Shown: piece after piece, positions 7,603 through 16,576 of the stretch
How positions within the stretch are numbered: position 1 is the stretch's first letter
Layout: each line of letters opens with the position of its first letter
Origin: CAZCWM01 sp964622625
GTDB taxonomy: Bacteria; Planctomycetota; Phycisphaerae; Phycisphaerales; Phycisphaeraceae
Length of the DNA: 64,000 bases
Assembly: GCA_964622625.1 (NCBI GenBank)
Contig: CAZUUQ010000003.1
Coordinates: 16,427-80,426 of the forward strand
Reading direction: 5' to 3'
Notes under the pieces: generated by a model
Databases searched by the model: none
Seen by the model: the letters and a program-made list of their open reading frames with translations, nothing else
Told to the model about the DNA's origin: nothing
Position numbers and translations under genes: made by a program

Positions 7603-8739
7603 TCAGGCAACGTCGCCGCGGGCGTTCGCAGCCACGTCGGCCGAATCCGCCGCGTGCATTGCGGCCTCCCTGAGCAGCACGATATCGTGCGTGTCGACGG
7701 TAAGTTCCACCGCCTCGCGCGGCGCGATGCGCTGACGTGAAGGCAGCGTGACGTGCAGAAGGCGTCCACCCGCGGCCTCACAACGGTGTTCGACAGCCGC
7801 GCCCAGAAACGTCGCCTCCAGGCAGCGGGCACGCAGACGATTGTCGGTCGCCTCGCCAGCCGACCTCGCGAATGCTTCCGGACGGATCGAGACCCGTACG
7901 GCTTGTCCCATCGCCCAGTCGGCAGCCTCGGCTTCGACTGCGGCGGCCAGATGACCGAGGGGCGTCTCCAGCCGCCAGCCACGCTCGTCCCGACCGCGGA
8001 TCACCGCGTCAAAGATGTTGGTTTTCCCTAGAAATTCGGCCACAAATCGGCTTTTCGGACGGTGATAGAGGTCCGCAGGCGTTCCCACCTGCAGCAGCCG
8101 ACCATCGCGCAGCACGCCGATGCGGTCAGCCATCGCCATCGCCTCGGTCTGGTCATGGGTGACGTACACGGCGGTGGTTCCGGTTCGCTCACACAGGGCG
8201 AGAATCTGGCCGCGAAGCTCGACGCGCAGGGCGGCGTCGAGATTGGCCAGCGGCTCGTCGAGCAGCAGCACCCGCGGTTCGATCACCAGGGCCCGCGCCA
8301 GCGCGACGCGCTGCTGCTGCCCGCCGGACAGCGCACCGGGCCGTCGATCTGCCAGCGACGCCAGCCCCACCGCTTCGAGCATCACCTCGACGCGCCTACG
8401 CTGCTCAGACATTGCCAGCTTCCGCACCTGCAATCCGAACGCCACATTCTGCCAGACCGTCATGTGCGGCCAAAGAGCGTAGCCCTGAAAGACCATCCCC
8501 GTCTGCCGCCGCTCGGCCGGAAGATCGGTCACATCCTGGTCACCCAAGAAGATTCTCCCCCGCGTCGGCGTGACGAAGCCGGCGATCATCCGCAGCAGCG
8601 TGGTCTTGCCGCAGCCGCTGGGCCCGAGCAGAAACAGCCGTTCGCCAGCCGCAATGCACAGATCCACGTTGTCGACCGCAACAGTCGGCCCGAACTGCTT
8701 ACGCAGCGATTCCAGGGTGATCGGCACCATGGCCAGCAC
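7603..8739 (-). CDS. ABC transporter ATP-binding protein (PotA/UgpC/FbpC type)
   Basis: The 378-residue protein has an importer-type ATPase domain: Walker A GPSGCGKTT, Q-loop MVFQGYALWPHMTV, signature ALSGGQQQR, Walker B RVLLLDEPLANLD and H-loop VTHDQTEAM. A C-terminal TOBE region (about 240-360) follows, as in ATPases for polyamines, ferric iron, sugars or glycerol phosphate. No permease or binding-protein gene is adjacent, so the substrate is unknown. The reading starts at GTG 8739; ATG 8730 three codons in is an equal candidate. It follows pgeF by 20 bp on the same strand. Confidence 0.87.
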   Translation of the reverse strand: MLAMVPITLESLRKQFGPTVAVDNVDLCIAAGERLFLLGPSGCGKTTLLRMIAGFVTPTRGRIFLGDQDVTDLPAERRQTGMVFQGYALWPHMTVWQNVAFGLQVRKLAMSEQRRRVEVMLEAVGLASLADRRPGALSGGQQQRVALARALVIEPRVLLLDEPLANLDAALRVELRGQILALCERTGTTAVYVTHDQTEAMAMADRIGVLRDGRLLQVGTPADLYHRPKSRFVAEFLGKTNIFDAVIRGRDERGWRLETPLGHLAAAVEAEAADWAMGQAVRVSIRPEAFARSAGEATDNRLRARCLEATFLGAAVEHRCEAAGGRLLHVTLPSRQRIAPREAVELTVDTHDIVLLREAAMHAADSADVAANARGDVA

Positions 8740-8759
8740 GATACCAAGGCGGCGGCCCT

Positions 8760-9578
8760 TCAGCCCCGTGGGGCGATGACGGCGGCCATGCGGCCGGTCT
8801 GGCCGTGGTCGCGGCGATGGCTGAAGAACTCGTCCGCATGGGCGAAGGTGCAGCGGTCGCAGCAGTCGATTGCCTCGTCAGATACACCGGCCTTGAGAAG
8901 CTGCCGCCGCGCCGCGGCCGCCAGATCCACGTGCGGCCGCGTACCGCCTCCGGACCGCGGGACGGACACCACCGCATCGCCCAATCCCGACGAGGCGAAC
9001 GCAGCCACCACCTCGTCGCCGACTTCGTAATGGCGCAGACTGATCGCGGGGCCGATGGCGGCGACCAGACGAGTTGGCGAAATGCACAGTTCGGTTCGCA
9101 TGGCCTCAACGGCGGCGGCGAGTACGCCGGCAACCAGGCCGCGCCAGCCGGCATGGGCGGCAGCGACCGCGCGACCGTCGACGCCGGCCAGCAGTACGGG
9201 TACGCAATCGGCTGTACGAATACACAGCAGATGATGCGGCTGATCGGTGAAGACGGCGTCGGCGGGCGGTGCGTCAGCCGGGCGCAACGGCCGGGCCGGC
9301 GGCCGCCACACGTCCGCACCATGCACCTGCCGCGGCGCGACGCGCACGTGTCGCGGCATGCCCAGAGCGGCCCGCAGACGGCGGAAGTTCTCCGCCACAG
9401 CCTTGTTGTCGTCACCGCCCGGGCCTCGCGTCGTCAAGCCGAGGTTGAGACTGCAGTAAGGCGACCGACTCACGCCGCCGCAGCGCGTCGAGAAACCGTG
9501 CAGCACCCCCGCAGCCGCCAGACACGGCGAGCGATAGGTGACCACGCCCCCGTCATGCACTACGCGCTCGAGCATCAT
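8760..9578 (-). CDS. pgeF: Peptidoglycan editing factor / polyphenol oxidoreductase family (YfiH)
   Basis: The 272-residue protein belongs to the YfiH/laccase-domain family (PgeF), which removes UDP-MurNAc with L-Ser in place of L-Ala and has also been described as a purine nucleosidase/deaminase. Metal and active-site residues are seen in RQVHGADVW (His), RTADCVPVLLA (Cys) and AAHAGWRGLVAG (His), plus GFSTRCGGVS near the N-terminus. Length is normal. It is divergent from the pterin enzyme gene; TACACT on the minus strand at 9634-9629 could be its -10. Confidence 0.88.
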   Translation of the reverse strand: MMLERVVHDGGVVTYRSPCLAAAGVLHGFSTRCGGVSRSPYCSLNLGLTTRGPGGDDNKAVAENFRRLRAALGMPRHVRVAPRQVHGADVWRPPARPLRPADAPPADAVFTDQPHHLLCIRTADCVPVLLAGVDGRAVAAAHAGWRGLVAGVLAAAVEAMRTELCISPTRLVAAIGPAISLRHYEVGDEVVAAFASSGLGDAVVSVPRSGGGTRPHVDLAAAARRQLLKAGVSDEAIDCCDRCTFAHADEFFSHRRDHGQTGRMAAVIAPRG

Positions 9579-9628
9579 CGCGCCGCCTGCCTCCGCACCC
9601 GCAGCTCGCTTCAGGCCCCTGAAGCGTT

Positions 9629-9638
9629 AGTGTAGAGT
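9629..9638. promoter_or_regulatory. Overlapping divergent -10-like hexamers
   Basis: TACACT on the minus strand (9634-9629) faces pgeF, and TAGAGT on the plus strand (9633-9638) faces the pterin synthase gene. Both are 4/6 matches to a -10 element, 51 and 32 nt from the start codons. No -35 is obvious. Confidence 0.3.
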
Positions 9639-9670
9639 GTCACCATCGCGCCACCAGGAAGTCGATAACC

Positions 9671-10075
9671 ATGAACCGCCCCGACGCGAGTCCACCCTTC
9701 GAAGTCAGCGTGCAGCGAACCTTCGCCGCCCGCCACGCGATCCGCCTGGGCGACGGCAGTGTCGAGAAGCCGCACACGCATGACTGGCGCCTGACGGTGG
9801 CCGTCGGCAGCGACCGGCTGGATGAGTCGGGGATGGTGATGGATTTTCACCAGCTCGAGCAATTCGTCGACCAGGCGATTGCACCGGCGAAAAATGGCGA
9901 CTTCAACACCGTGGCGGACTTCGGTACCGACATCGGGCGGGTCAATCCGACAGCCGAGCAGATTGTCGCCTGGTTAGGCACACGCATCGCGACAGGCCTG
10001 CCCCAGGGCGTGCGGCTTGTACGGGTACACCTGGTCGAGGCTCCGGGCTGCGGAGCCGCATGGCGGCCGCAGTGA
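9671..10075 (+). CDS. 6-pyruvoyl-tetrahydropterin synthase family, PTPS-III-like
   Basis: The 134-residue protein is a T-fold enzyme of the QueD/PTPS family: zinc ligands H22 (FAARH), H35 and H37 (HTH), then MVMDFHQLE, NPTAEQIVAWL and VHLVEAPGC. The catalytic Cys of QueD (C-x-x-x-H-G-H) is absent; V31 occupies that place and E32 gives E-x-x-H-x-H. This is the signature of PTPS-III, which forms 6-hydroxymethyl-dihydropterin and replaces FolB in folate synthesis. Folate synthesis rather than queuosine is therefore inferred. AGGA lies 11 nt before the ATG. Confidence 0.8.
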   Translation: MNRPDASPPFEVSVQRTFAARHAIRLGDGSVEKPHTHDWRLTVAVGSDRLDESGMVMDFHQLEQFVDQAIAPAKNGDFNTVADFGTDIGRVNPTAEQIVAWLGTRIATGLPQGVRLVRVHLVEAPGCGAAWRPQ

Positions 10076-10156
10076 CCAGACGCCGTCATCGTTAGCATGC
10101 GCACGCGGGTCCACCAAACGCGCACGAATCAGGGTCCTTCTGATCCAAAACACGGT

Positions 10157-10162
10157 TATCAT
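10157..10162 (+). promoter_or_regulatory. Possible -10 of the fixL-like gene
   Basis: TATCAT (5/6 to TATAAT) lies about 80 nt before the sensor kinase start. No convincing -35 accompanies it. Confidence 0.25.
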
Positions 10163-10242
10163 GTTAAGCGTCGGGCTGCGGCCGGGGGCCTGCGGGCCGG
10201 GTGTTCGTGAGCCGGGATTCGAATCTCGCCGGTGGACCGAAT

Positions 10243-12354
10243 ATGCCCGCACCGCTTGACAGCCTGACCGTGATCGCCGAGATCGGGCGCCAACTGGCAG
10301 TGGTGCTGCTGGTGGGTCTGGTGCCTGCCCATGTGTTACCGACGGCCAACCGCCGCAAGGCGATGGCGCGTTCACTGCTGCTGGGGCTATTGTTCGCGGC
10401 CCTGGCGTTGCTGTCGCTGCTGCTGTCCGTGCGCTTCGACGAAGGCATCCACATGGACGCGCGGACGGGGATCACGGCCGTGGCGGGCGCGGTGGGAGGT
10501 CTGCCGGCCGCAGTCGTGACCGCGACGGCCGCGGCGGCTTATCGCCTGCTGCTGGGCGGCGCCATCGCCTGGGCCGCGGTCGGATCGATTGCAGGAGCGG
10601 CCGCCGCCGGTGCCTTGATTTATCGCTGGCGGGGCGGTTACCGCCAGCCGCTTCGCGTGCGCGAGCTGCTGCTCCTGGCAGCCATCGTCGCGGGGCAGCA
10701 GGCGGCATGGATCATCGCCGCGATGCCTCATGCCACCGAAGCCATGGCCGTTATCCTCACTTCGATCCTGCCCCTGGATGCCGCGGCCGTGGTCGTGCTG
10801 GGCTTGATCTTCGCAGGCCAGCAGCGGCGCGACAACGACCGCCTGGCCCTGCGTGAGAGCCAGACCCGCCTTCAGGCCGCTATCGACGCCAACCGCGACG
10901 CCGTCTTCGAGGTTGATTACGCACGCGGCACCGACTATTACAGCCCGCGTTTCGCCCAGATGCTCGGTTACGGCTCCGCTGATGTGCCGGCGTTCGACGC
11001 GTTGATCCATCCCGACGATCGCGATTTGGAAAAGCAGCGGGCCCGCGACCACCTTGCCGGCCGCAGCGATCACTACGAGGCCGAGTTCCGCCTGCGCCAC
11101 CGAGATGCACGATGGCTGTGGTTTCTGGCTCGCGGCCGGGTGACGCGGCGCGGCCATGACGGCCAACCGCTCTACTGGGTCGGCACCATCAGCGACATCA
11201 CCGCGTCGAAGCAGGCGCAGCAGGCCCTGGCGCAGTCCGAGGCCCGCTGGCGCTCACTGGTGGAGAATGCCCAAGCCTTGATCGAACTGCTCGACAGTGA
11301 CGGCCGGGTGCTCTTCACCAACCGCAGCCGCGCGGGTTTTGACGGACCGGTGATCGGCCGGCCTCTGTGGGAACTGCTGCCCGACGACGTGGCCGACGAA
11401 GCGCAGGAAAAGGTACGCAGCGTCCTGGACCGCGGCGTCACCATCGGTTTTGAATCACACGACCGCCTCGGCCGCTTTCATACCTGCCAGGTGGCCCCAG
11501 TGCGAGAGAACGGCAAGATCGTCGCGGCCGTGGTCATCACCAACGACATCACCGATCGCAAGGTAGCGGAGTCGCAGGCCCGCGATCGGCTCATGCAACT
11601 GGCGCGGATAGCGCGGCTGAACACCATCGGGCAGATGGCCGCGACCTTCGCCCATGAACTCAACCAGCCGCTCACCGCCATCATCAATTACGCGGCCGCC
11701 GCCAGTCACCACATCGGCCGTCTGCCCAACCATGCGGTGACCGGCTCGCCCCTCGTGGACATGATGCAGCGGATCATCCGCCAGGCCCATCATGCCAGCA
11801 AACTCATCGACCGCGCTCGCAATTACGTGGCCCGTCGTGAGCCGAGCAGCGACAGCATCAACCTCAACGACAGCGTTCGCCAGGCCCTGGACTTCATCGA
11901 AGCCCAGGCGCGGCGCGTCGGTGCGGCCGTGCAGGCTGATCTGCAACCATCCCTGCCCACGGTCGCCGCTGATCGCGACCAGATTGAGCAGGTGCTGGTG
12001 AATCTGCTGCTCAACGCCCTCGACGCCATGGCCGACCTGCCCGGCGAAGACCACTGCCTACGGGTGAGCACCAGCCTCGACGTTCAGCGGCGGTGCGTCA
12101 CTGTCAGCGTGCAGGACACCGGGCCGGGACTCAGCGGCGACGAAGTGTCACGTATTTTTGATCCGTTCATGACCACCAAGGGCATGGGTATGGGGCTGGG
12201 CCTGCCCGTCAGCCGTTCGATCATCACCGCGATGGGCGGCCGACTGTGGGCTGAAACCCGTCCTGTCCGCGGCGGATTCTTCGCCTTCACGCTGCCCCTG
12301 CCGTCCGTCGCTCGTCCGCCGTCGCCGCCACTGGCCAACACACTCGCGCCTTGA
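10243..12354 (+). CDS. Sensor histidine kinase: LytS-like 5TM, two PAS domains, FixL-type kinase
   Basis: From ATG 10243 (GGTGGA 6 nt upstream) the protein has 703 residues; a GTG at 10201 in frame lacks such a site. Residues about 5-200 form several membrane helices with DARTGITAVAGAVGG and YRLLLGG, resembling the 5TMR-LYT sensor module. Two PAS domains follow (about 205-330 and 335-450, the first ending VGTISDITASKQ). The HisKA domain reads FAHELNQPLTAIINY with H471. The HATPase domain shows NLLLNALDAM, DTGPGLS and GMGLGLPVSR. It should autophosphorylate and pass the phosphate to the FixJ-type regulator encoded 84 bp downstream. No haem-binding PAS signature is evident. Confidence 0.9.
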   Translation: MPAPLDSLTVIAEIGRQLAVVLLVGLVPAHVLPTANRRKAMARSLLLGLLFAALALLSLLLSVRFDEGIHMDARTGITAVAGAVGGLPAAVVTATAAAAYRLLLGGAIAWAAVGSIAGAAAAGALIYRWRGGYRQPLRVRELLLLAAIVAGQQAAWIIAAMPHATEAMAVILTSILPLDAAAVVVLGLIFAGQQRRDNDRLALRESQTRLQAAIDANRDAVFEVDYARGTDYYSPRFAQMLGYGSADVPAFDALIHPDDRDLEKQRARDHLAGRSDHYEAEFRLRHRDARWLWFLARGRVTRRGHDGQPLYWVGTISDITASKQAQQALAQSEARWRSLVENAQALIELLDSDGRVLFTNRSRAGFDGPVIGRPLWELLPDDVADEAQEKVRSVLDRGVTIGFESHDRLGRFHTCQVAPVRENGKIVAAVVITNDITDRKVAESQARDRLMQLARIARLNTIGQMAATFAHELNQPLTAIINYAAAASHHIGRLPNHAVTGSPLVDMMQRIIRQAHHASKLIDRARNYVARREPSSDSINLNDSVRQALDFIEAQARRVGAAVQADLQPSLPTVAADRDQIEQVLVNLLLNALDAMADLPGEDHCLRVSTSLDVQRRCVTVSVQDTGPGLSGDEVSRIFDPFMTTKGMGMGLGLPVSRSIITAMGGRLWAETRPVRGGFFAFTLPLPSVARPPSPPLANTLAP

Positions 12355-12438
12355 CCAATAGGACCGGCACGACCCAAGTGGGGAGCATCGGTGACTGGAT
12401 TCAACATCCCCTTTCCGCACGACTCATAGGAGTACGCC

Positions 12439-13074
12439 ATGACCATCTCAGCCACCGTCTTCGTCGTCGATGATGACCCCGACGTCCGCCAGTCGCTGAC
12501 TTGGCTGCTCGAATCGCTGGGCGTGGTTGTGAAAAGCTATGACTCGGCCGACGCCTTTCTGGAGGACTTTGACCCCCAGCGGCCGGGCTGTCTGGTGCTC
12601 GATGTCCGTATGCCCGGACGCAGCGGACTGGACCTGCTCGACGAGTTGCAGCGCCGCGGCGAGCGGATTCCGGTGATTTTTCTGACCGCCTACGGCGAGG
12701 TGCCTTCAGCCGTACGGGCGATCAAAGCCGGAGCCGTCGACTTCATCGAGAAACCCTATAGCGAACAGGTGCTTCTGGATCGCATTCATCACGCCCTGGA
12801 GTCAGACCGCCGCCGCCGCGAACTGGAGGCCCAGCGCGAGCAGATCGTCGAGCGTTTCAACGCCCTGACGCAGCGGGAGCGACAGGTGATGCATATGGTC
12901 GTGGCGGGGCTGCCCAACCGCCGCATCGCCGCCGACCTGGGTTTGAGCGAAAAGACCATCGAGGTACACCGGGCCCACGTCATGGAGAAGACGCAGGCGC
13001 ATTCGCTGCCCGACCTGGTCCGCATGGCACTGATTGTCGAAAACAAAGCAGCCGTCGATGCCCTGAGACATTGA
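12439..13074 (+). CDS. FixJ-family response regulator (receiver + LuxR HTH)
   Basis: The 211-residue protein has a receiver domain with acidic pocket DDD (11-13), phosphoacceptor D55 (LVLDVRMPG), T83 and K105 (EKPY). A LuxR-type helix-turn-helix follows: LTQRERQVMHMVVAGLPNRRIAADLGLSEKTIEVHR with the invariant E in RERQVM. Length and the FLTAYGEVP motif match FixJ/NarL-like activators of the FixJ group. AGGAGT is 6 nt before the ATG. It is the cognate partner of the upstream kinase. Target genes are not visible in the window. Confidence 0.93.
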   Translation: MTISATVFVVDDDPDVRQSLTWLLESLGVVVKSYDSADAFLEDFDPQRPGCLVLDVRMPGRSGLDLLDELQRRGERIPVIFLTAYGEVPSAVRAIKAGAVDFIEKPYSEQVLLDRIHHALESDRRRRELEAQREQIVERFNALTQRERQVMHMVVAGLPNRRIAADLGLSEKTIEVHRAHVMEKTQAHSLPDLVRMALIVENKAAVDALRH

Positions 13075-13154
13075 CGCATGGTGGAAGCTGCCGCTGCTCA
13101 CTGCGTTCACCACGGACCGCGGCGATGACGTGTCGGATCCGATGGGTGGGCCGA

Positions 13155-15464
13155 TCACTGGGTGCCCGCATGCTCGACCGCGGGCCAGTTTTCATCGTCG
13201 TCCACCGTCTTTACGGCTTCAGGCATCGGCTCGCGCATCAGACCGCCTGTGCGTTTGAGCCACGTACGCAGGACCACGAACAGCGCGGCGGCCGCCAGGA
13301 GGCTGGCGACAAACAGTGTGCCCGTCATCCGCCAGCGCCCATCCGAAACCGGATGTGAATCCCGTGTAACCGGGGTCACAATCGTCGCAGTCGCATTCGC
13401 GCCCGTCTCGTGACTGAGCACCAGGTGATAGGCTGTGAAGGCGCGTGTCAGAGCTTCGAGGACCCGGATGACGCTCTGGCGGCCATCCTCACCGGGCTGC
13501 TGATAAGCGAGGCGAAACTGCTGGCCCTGAACGTGCTCGACGGTCAGCTTCTGCTCCAGGTGGTCGCGCAGGTCACTGGTCGAGGCGAACGCCCGCATAC
13601 CGCGTTGCCGCAACTGGTTGAGCGTCTCATTGAGCACCGGATCGCTGAGCAACACCTGCTTCTGCTGCGCCGCCCATACGCCCGCGTCCTCCGGGACGCC
13701 GCCGCTGGCCATCACCTCCACCGCGGCCGTGGCGCGCCAAGTCGGCTCGACAAGGCGCTGGCCGAACATGTAGCTCACGATGCCGAGGATGGTCACTGTC
13801 AGCACCAGCAGCATCACGCTGTTGGCGGCCTTCTGCGTGGACCAGCGGCGGATCATTTCAGCCTCTGAGCGTTCAAGGAAGTGCTTGACTTCCAGAAGCA
13901 CCTGTCGCTGCTGCAGCAGACCCGCGTAGCGCTGCCGATCGACCTGCGTGCCGGCGGCATCGCCGGCCTTGACGGCCGCCGCCTGCTTCTCCCGCTGTTC
14001 GATCGCCGCCGCCCGCTCGCGCAGGGACTGTTGCTGCTGCTGCAGCTTCGTCTCATACTCGGCAAGCTGCGCCTCCCGCTGCTGCAGCGCGATCTGCCGC
14101 TGCGCCACCTCCGCAGTTGCAGCCGTGCCGCCTCCATCTTTGCCTGATTGACCTTCCAGACGCGCCAAGGCCGACGCGATGTCCGCCTGCTGCTTGTCCA
14201 GCTCCGCACGTTCCTGAGCGAGCATCTGCTGAAGCTGCCGCAGCTCCTCCTCACGTTTGTCCTGCTCCGCGGCCGCACGCTCGGCCGACAGACGCTGATC
14301 CTCGAAGCCGGCTGCGGCCTCATCGGCCTCCTGACGCGACTCCTCGATCTGCTGCCACTGCTGCTCCAACTCCTGGCGCTGGGCGGCAAGCTGCTTCTCG
14401 TGATCGCGGGCGGCTTGCTCGCGGGCCTCCAACTGAACCTTTTCCTTTTCCAGTGCCGCGCGTGCAGCGTCCAGCAGTTCCTGCTGATGCGTCAGTGCTT
14501 CCTGGGCCTCGGTCAAGGCCGCATTGCCCTTGCCCGCGTGAATCTCGGCCTCCTGCTGAGCCAAATGCTCGGCTCTCTCCTGCAGTTCCGCCGCCATGGT
14601 GTCGAGGCTATGCCTGCGGGCGCTCAACGCCGCCTGATCCTCCGCCAGAGCCGCGCGATCATCATCGAGCTGCTGACGCTCGACCACGAACTGACGCCGC
14701 GCCTGTTCGAGTTTTTCCCGCTGCTGATCGAGCTGCTGCTGCCGAGCCGCGATCTCCGCGCCTTGGGCCTCGACTTCGACAGCCTGCGCATCCAACTCCT
14801 GCTGGCGCTCGGTTATCTGCCGACGCTGCTCCGCCAGCTCAGCCTGCATTTTCTGACGCTGCTGCGCCGACTGAGCCTGCTCGGATTCGATCTGCTTCTG
14901 CCGCGTCTGCAATTCCTGCTGCTGCGCGGCCAACTGCTTCTTCTGCTCCTCGATGCGGCAGGCACGCTCCTCAAACTGCCCGAGTTTCTTCTCGAACTCG
15001 TTTTTCTGTGTTTCAAACTCGCTCTTGAACCAATCCAGTTCGCTGCGCTGCTTGTCGAGCTGGCGCTGCCGGTCGACCAGTTCCCCCTTGGTCTTCTCCA
15101 TCTGCTCCGCGGCCGCTGTCAGTTGCTGGCGTTGCTCGTCGATCCTTCGGCCGTCGTGGTCAACCCGGTGGCGATCCTTCTCCAGTTCCTGGCGTTGGGC
15201 CGCCAGATCGGCGCGGCGGGCGACGACGGCCTGGCGCATGCGGTCGAGTCGGCGGCGTCGGTCGGTTACACGTGACTGAGCCTTGGCCAGCAACGCGATC
15301 TGCTGACGCATCGTCACGGCTTCGCGCTGGCTTTCCTGCTGCCAGTTCTTGAGCCGGCCCAGCCGCTCCTCGAGTTCCCCCAGCAGGTTCTCGACCTGCG
15401 GCAACTCGGGCGACGATGGGTCGGTGGTCTGAAACTGGGCCTGTGATGGATCACTGCTGTTCAT
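13155..15464 (-). CDS. Giant coiled-coil membrane protein with Wzz-like periplasmic part
   Basis: ATG 15464 has TGGAG 6 nt upstream and gives 769 residues; the frame is open 37 codons further but without support. Residues about 20-500 are an almost unbroken Gln/Glu/Arg/Ala-rich heptad coiled coil. A first membrane helix lies at about 549-568 (SVMLLVLTVTILGIVSYMF). A 145-residue extracytoplasmic segment follows, starting EPTWRATAAVEVMASG and containing LLSDPVLNETLNQLRQRG, which recalls Wzz/chain-length determinant proteins. A second helix at about 715-735 and a short acidic tail close the protein. A role in polysaccharide length control or envelope organisation is possible but not shown. Confidence 0.75.
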   Translation of the reverse strand: MNSSDPSQAQFQTTDPSSPELPQVENLLGELEERLGRLKNWQQESQREAVTMRQQIALLAKAQSRVTDRRRRLDRMRQAVVARRADLAAQRQELEKDRHRVDHDGRRIDEQRQQLTAAAEQMEKTKGELVDRQRQLDKQRSELDWFKSEFETQKNEFEKKLGQFEERACRIEEQKKQLAAQQQELQTRQKQIESEQAQSAQQRQKMQAELAEQRRQITERQQELDAQAVEVEAQGAEIAARQQQLDQQREKLEQARRQFVVERQQLDDDRAALAEDQAALSARRHSLDTMAAELQERAEHLAQQEAEIHAGKGNAALTEAQEALTHQQELLDAARAALEKEKVQLEAREQAARDHEKQLAAQRQELEQQWQQIEESRQEADEAAAGFEDQRLSAERAAAEQDKREEELRQLQQMLAQERAELDKQQADIASALARLEGQSGKDGGGTAATAEVAQRQIALQQREAQLAEYETKLQQQQQSLRERAAAIEQREKQAAAVKAGDAAGTQVDRQRYAGLLQQRQVLLEVKHFLERSEAEMIRRWSTQKAANSVMLLVLTVTILGIVSYMFGQRLVEPTWRATAAVEVMASGGVPEDAGVWAAQQKQVLLSDPVLNETLNQLRQRGMRAFASTSDLRDHLEQKLTVEHVQGQQFRLAYQQPGEDGRQSVIRVLEALTRAFTAYHLVLSHETGANATATIVTPVTRDSHPVSDGRWRMTGTLFVASLLAAAALFVVLRTWLKRTGGLMREPMPEAVKTVDDDENWPAVEHAGTQ

Positions 15465-15662
15465 GGCGCACTCCAGAGCGCGGACCGCTCGACCCGGATT
15501 TTGAGCCGAAAGCAGCCGGATTGCCGGTGGGCTGTAACTGGTATCGGACGACAGCCCAGTCCGCCTGAACGTCACAAACGGAAAATGCGCGATCCAAACG
15601 ACGTATCATGAACACTGGCCGGTGATCCAGATGATGCCTGCATCCGCATACGGAACGCCAAC

Positions 15663-16523
15663 GTGAGACCGGTAACCATTGCCACCGCCTCGATCAACCC
15701 GGCCGATGCAAATGCCGCGGCCATGACCCTCGCGGATGTGGCCTTCGGCTACGAAAGCGGTCGACCGATCCTCGCGGATTTCAGCGCCCGGTTGCCGGCC
15801 GGGAAACTGACGATCCTGATCGGCCCCAACGCGGCCGGCAAGTCAACCCTGCTGCGTTTGATGATGGGCCAGTTGCGTCCATGGACCGGGCACATTGTCC
15901 TCCACGGCCAGCCGGTTTCGGCCATGCCCCCCGCCCGACGGGCGCGGCTGATCAGTTACGTGCCGCAGCGGGGCAGTTGCGGCTTCGCCTTTACCGTCCG
16001 CCACATCGTCGCCATGGGCCGCCATGCACGATCCGACGACCCGCGCATCGTCGAGTGGGCGCTGCGCGAATGCGAACTGATCTCGCTGGCCGACCGTGTG
16101 TTCAACCACCTCTCGGTCGGCCAGCAGCAGCGCGTCCTGCTGGCCCGTGCTTTTGCGCAGGCGGCCGACCCTTGGCCCGGACAATCACCCGCGCCAGACG
16201 GCCCGCGGCACGATGGCTGCGTCATGCTCCTCGATGAGCCCGTCAGCGCCATGGACCCGCGGCATGTGCATCACACAATGGCCCTGCTGCGCCGCCGCGC
16301 GACCATGGGACTGACCGCCTTGATCGTGCTGCACGATCTGAACCTTGCAGCCCGCTATGGCGACGAACTGTGGCTGCTGCACGCCGGCCGACTGGTCAAA
16401 GCCGGCAACTGGCGCGAGGTACTCGATCCCGACGTACTTGGACCGGTCTATGAGGTGCGCTTCGAGAACCTTGCCGGTTCCGGTCAGCGGCCGATCCTGC
16501 GCGTCGAACCGCTCGATGGCTAG
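15663..16523 (+). CDS. ABC transporter ATP-binding protein (FecE/BtuD type)
   Basis: The 286-residue ATPase carries Walker A GPNAAGKST, Q-loop YVPQ, signature LSVGQQQRVLLARAFAQ, Walker B VMLLDEPVSAMD and H-loop HDLNLAARYGD. The NLAARYGD stretch and overall size are typical of siderophore/cobalamin/haem importer ATPases. An insertion of about 20 Pro/Gly-rich residues separates the signature from Walker B. No permease or receptor is nearby, so the substrate is unknown. Start is GTG 15663; ATG 15723 just before the first beta-strand is an alternative. TATCAT at 15604-15609 may be its -10. Confidence 0.8.
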   Translation: MRPVTIATASINPADANAAAMTLADVAFGYESGRPILADFSARLPAGKLTILIGPNAAGKSTLLRLMMGQLRPWTGHIVLHGQPVSAMPPARRARLISYVPQRGSCGFAFTVRHIVAMGRHARSDDPRIVEWALRECELISLADRVFNHLSVGQQQRVLLARAFAQAADPWPGQSPAPDGPRHDGCVMLLDEPVSAMDPRHVHHTMALLRRRATMGLTALIVLHDLNLAARYGDELWLLHAGRLVKAGNWREVLDPDVLGPVYEVRFENLAGSGQRPILRVEPLDG

Positions 16524-16576
16524 ACTGAGACTACACTATGTGATGAGTGCCGCCCCCGCCGGCCGGAGCAATCGCC

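Noticed and set aside
10211..10235. tRNA-like T-arm palindrome GATTCGAATC before the sensor kinase
   Set aside because: No acceptor, D or anticodon arm can be folded around it on either strand, and the position before the loop is A, not the required G. It is a chance palindrome.
13600..15300. Repetitive CTGCTG/CAGCAG-rich DNA
   Set aside because: It is the codon pattern of the Gln/Glu-rich coiled coil, not a satellite, CRISPR array or mobile element.
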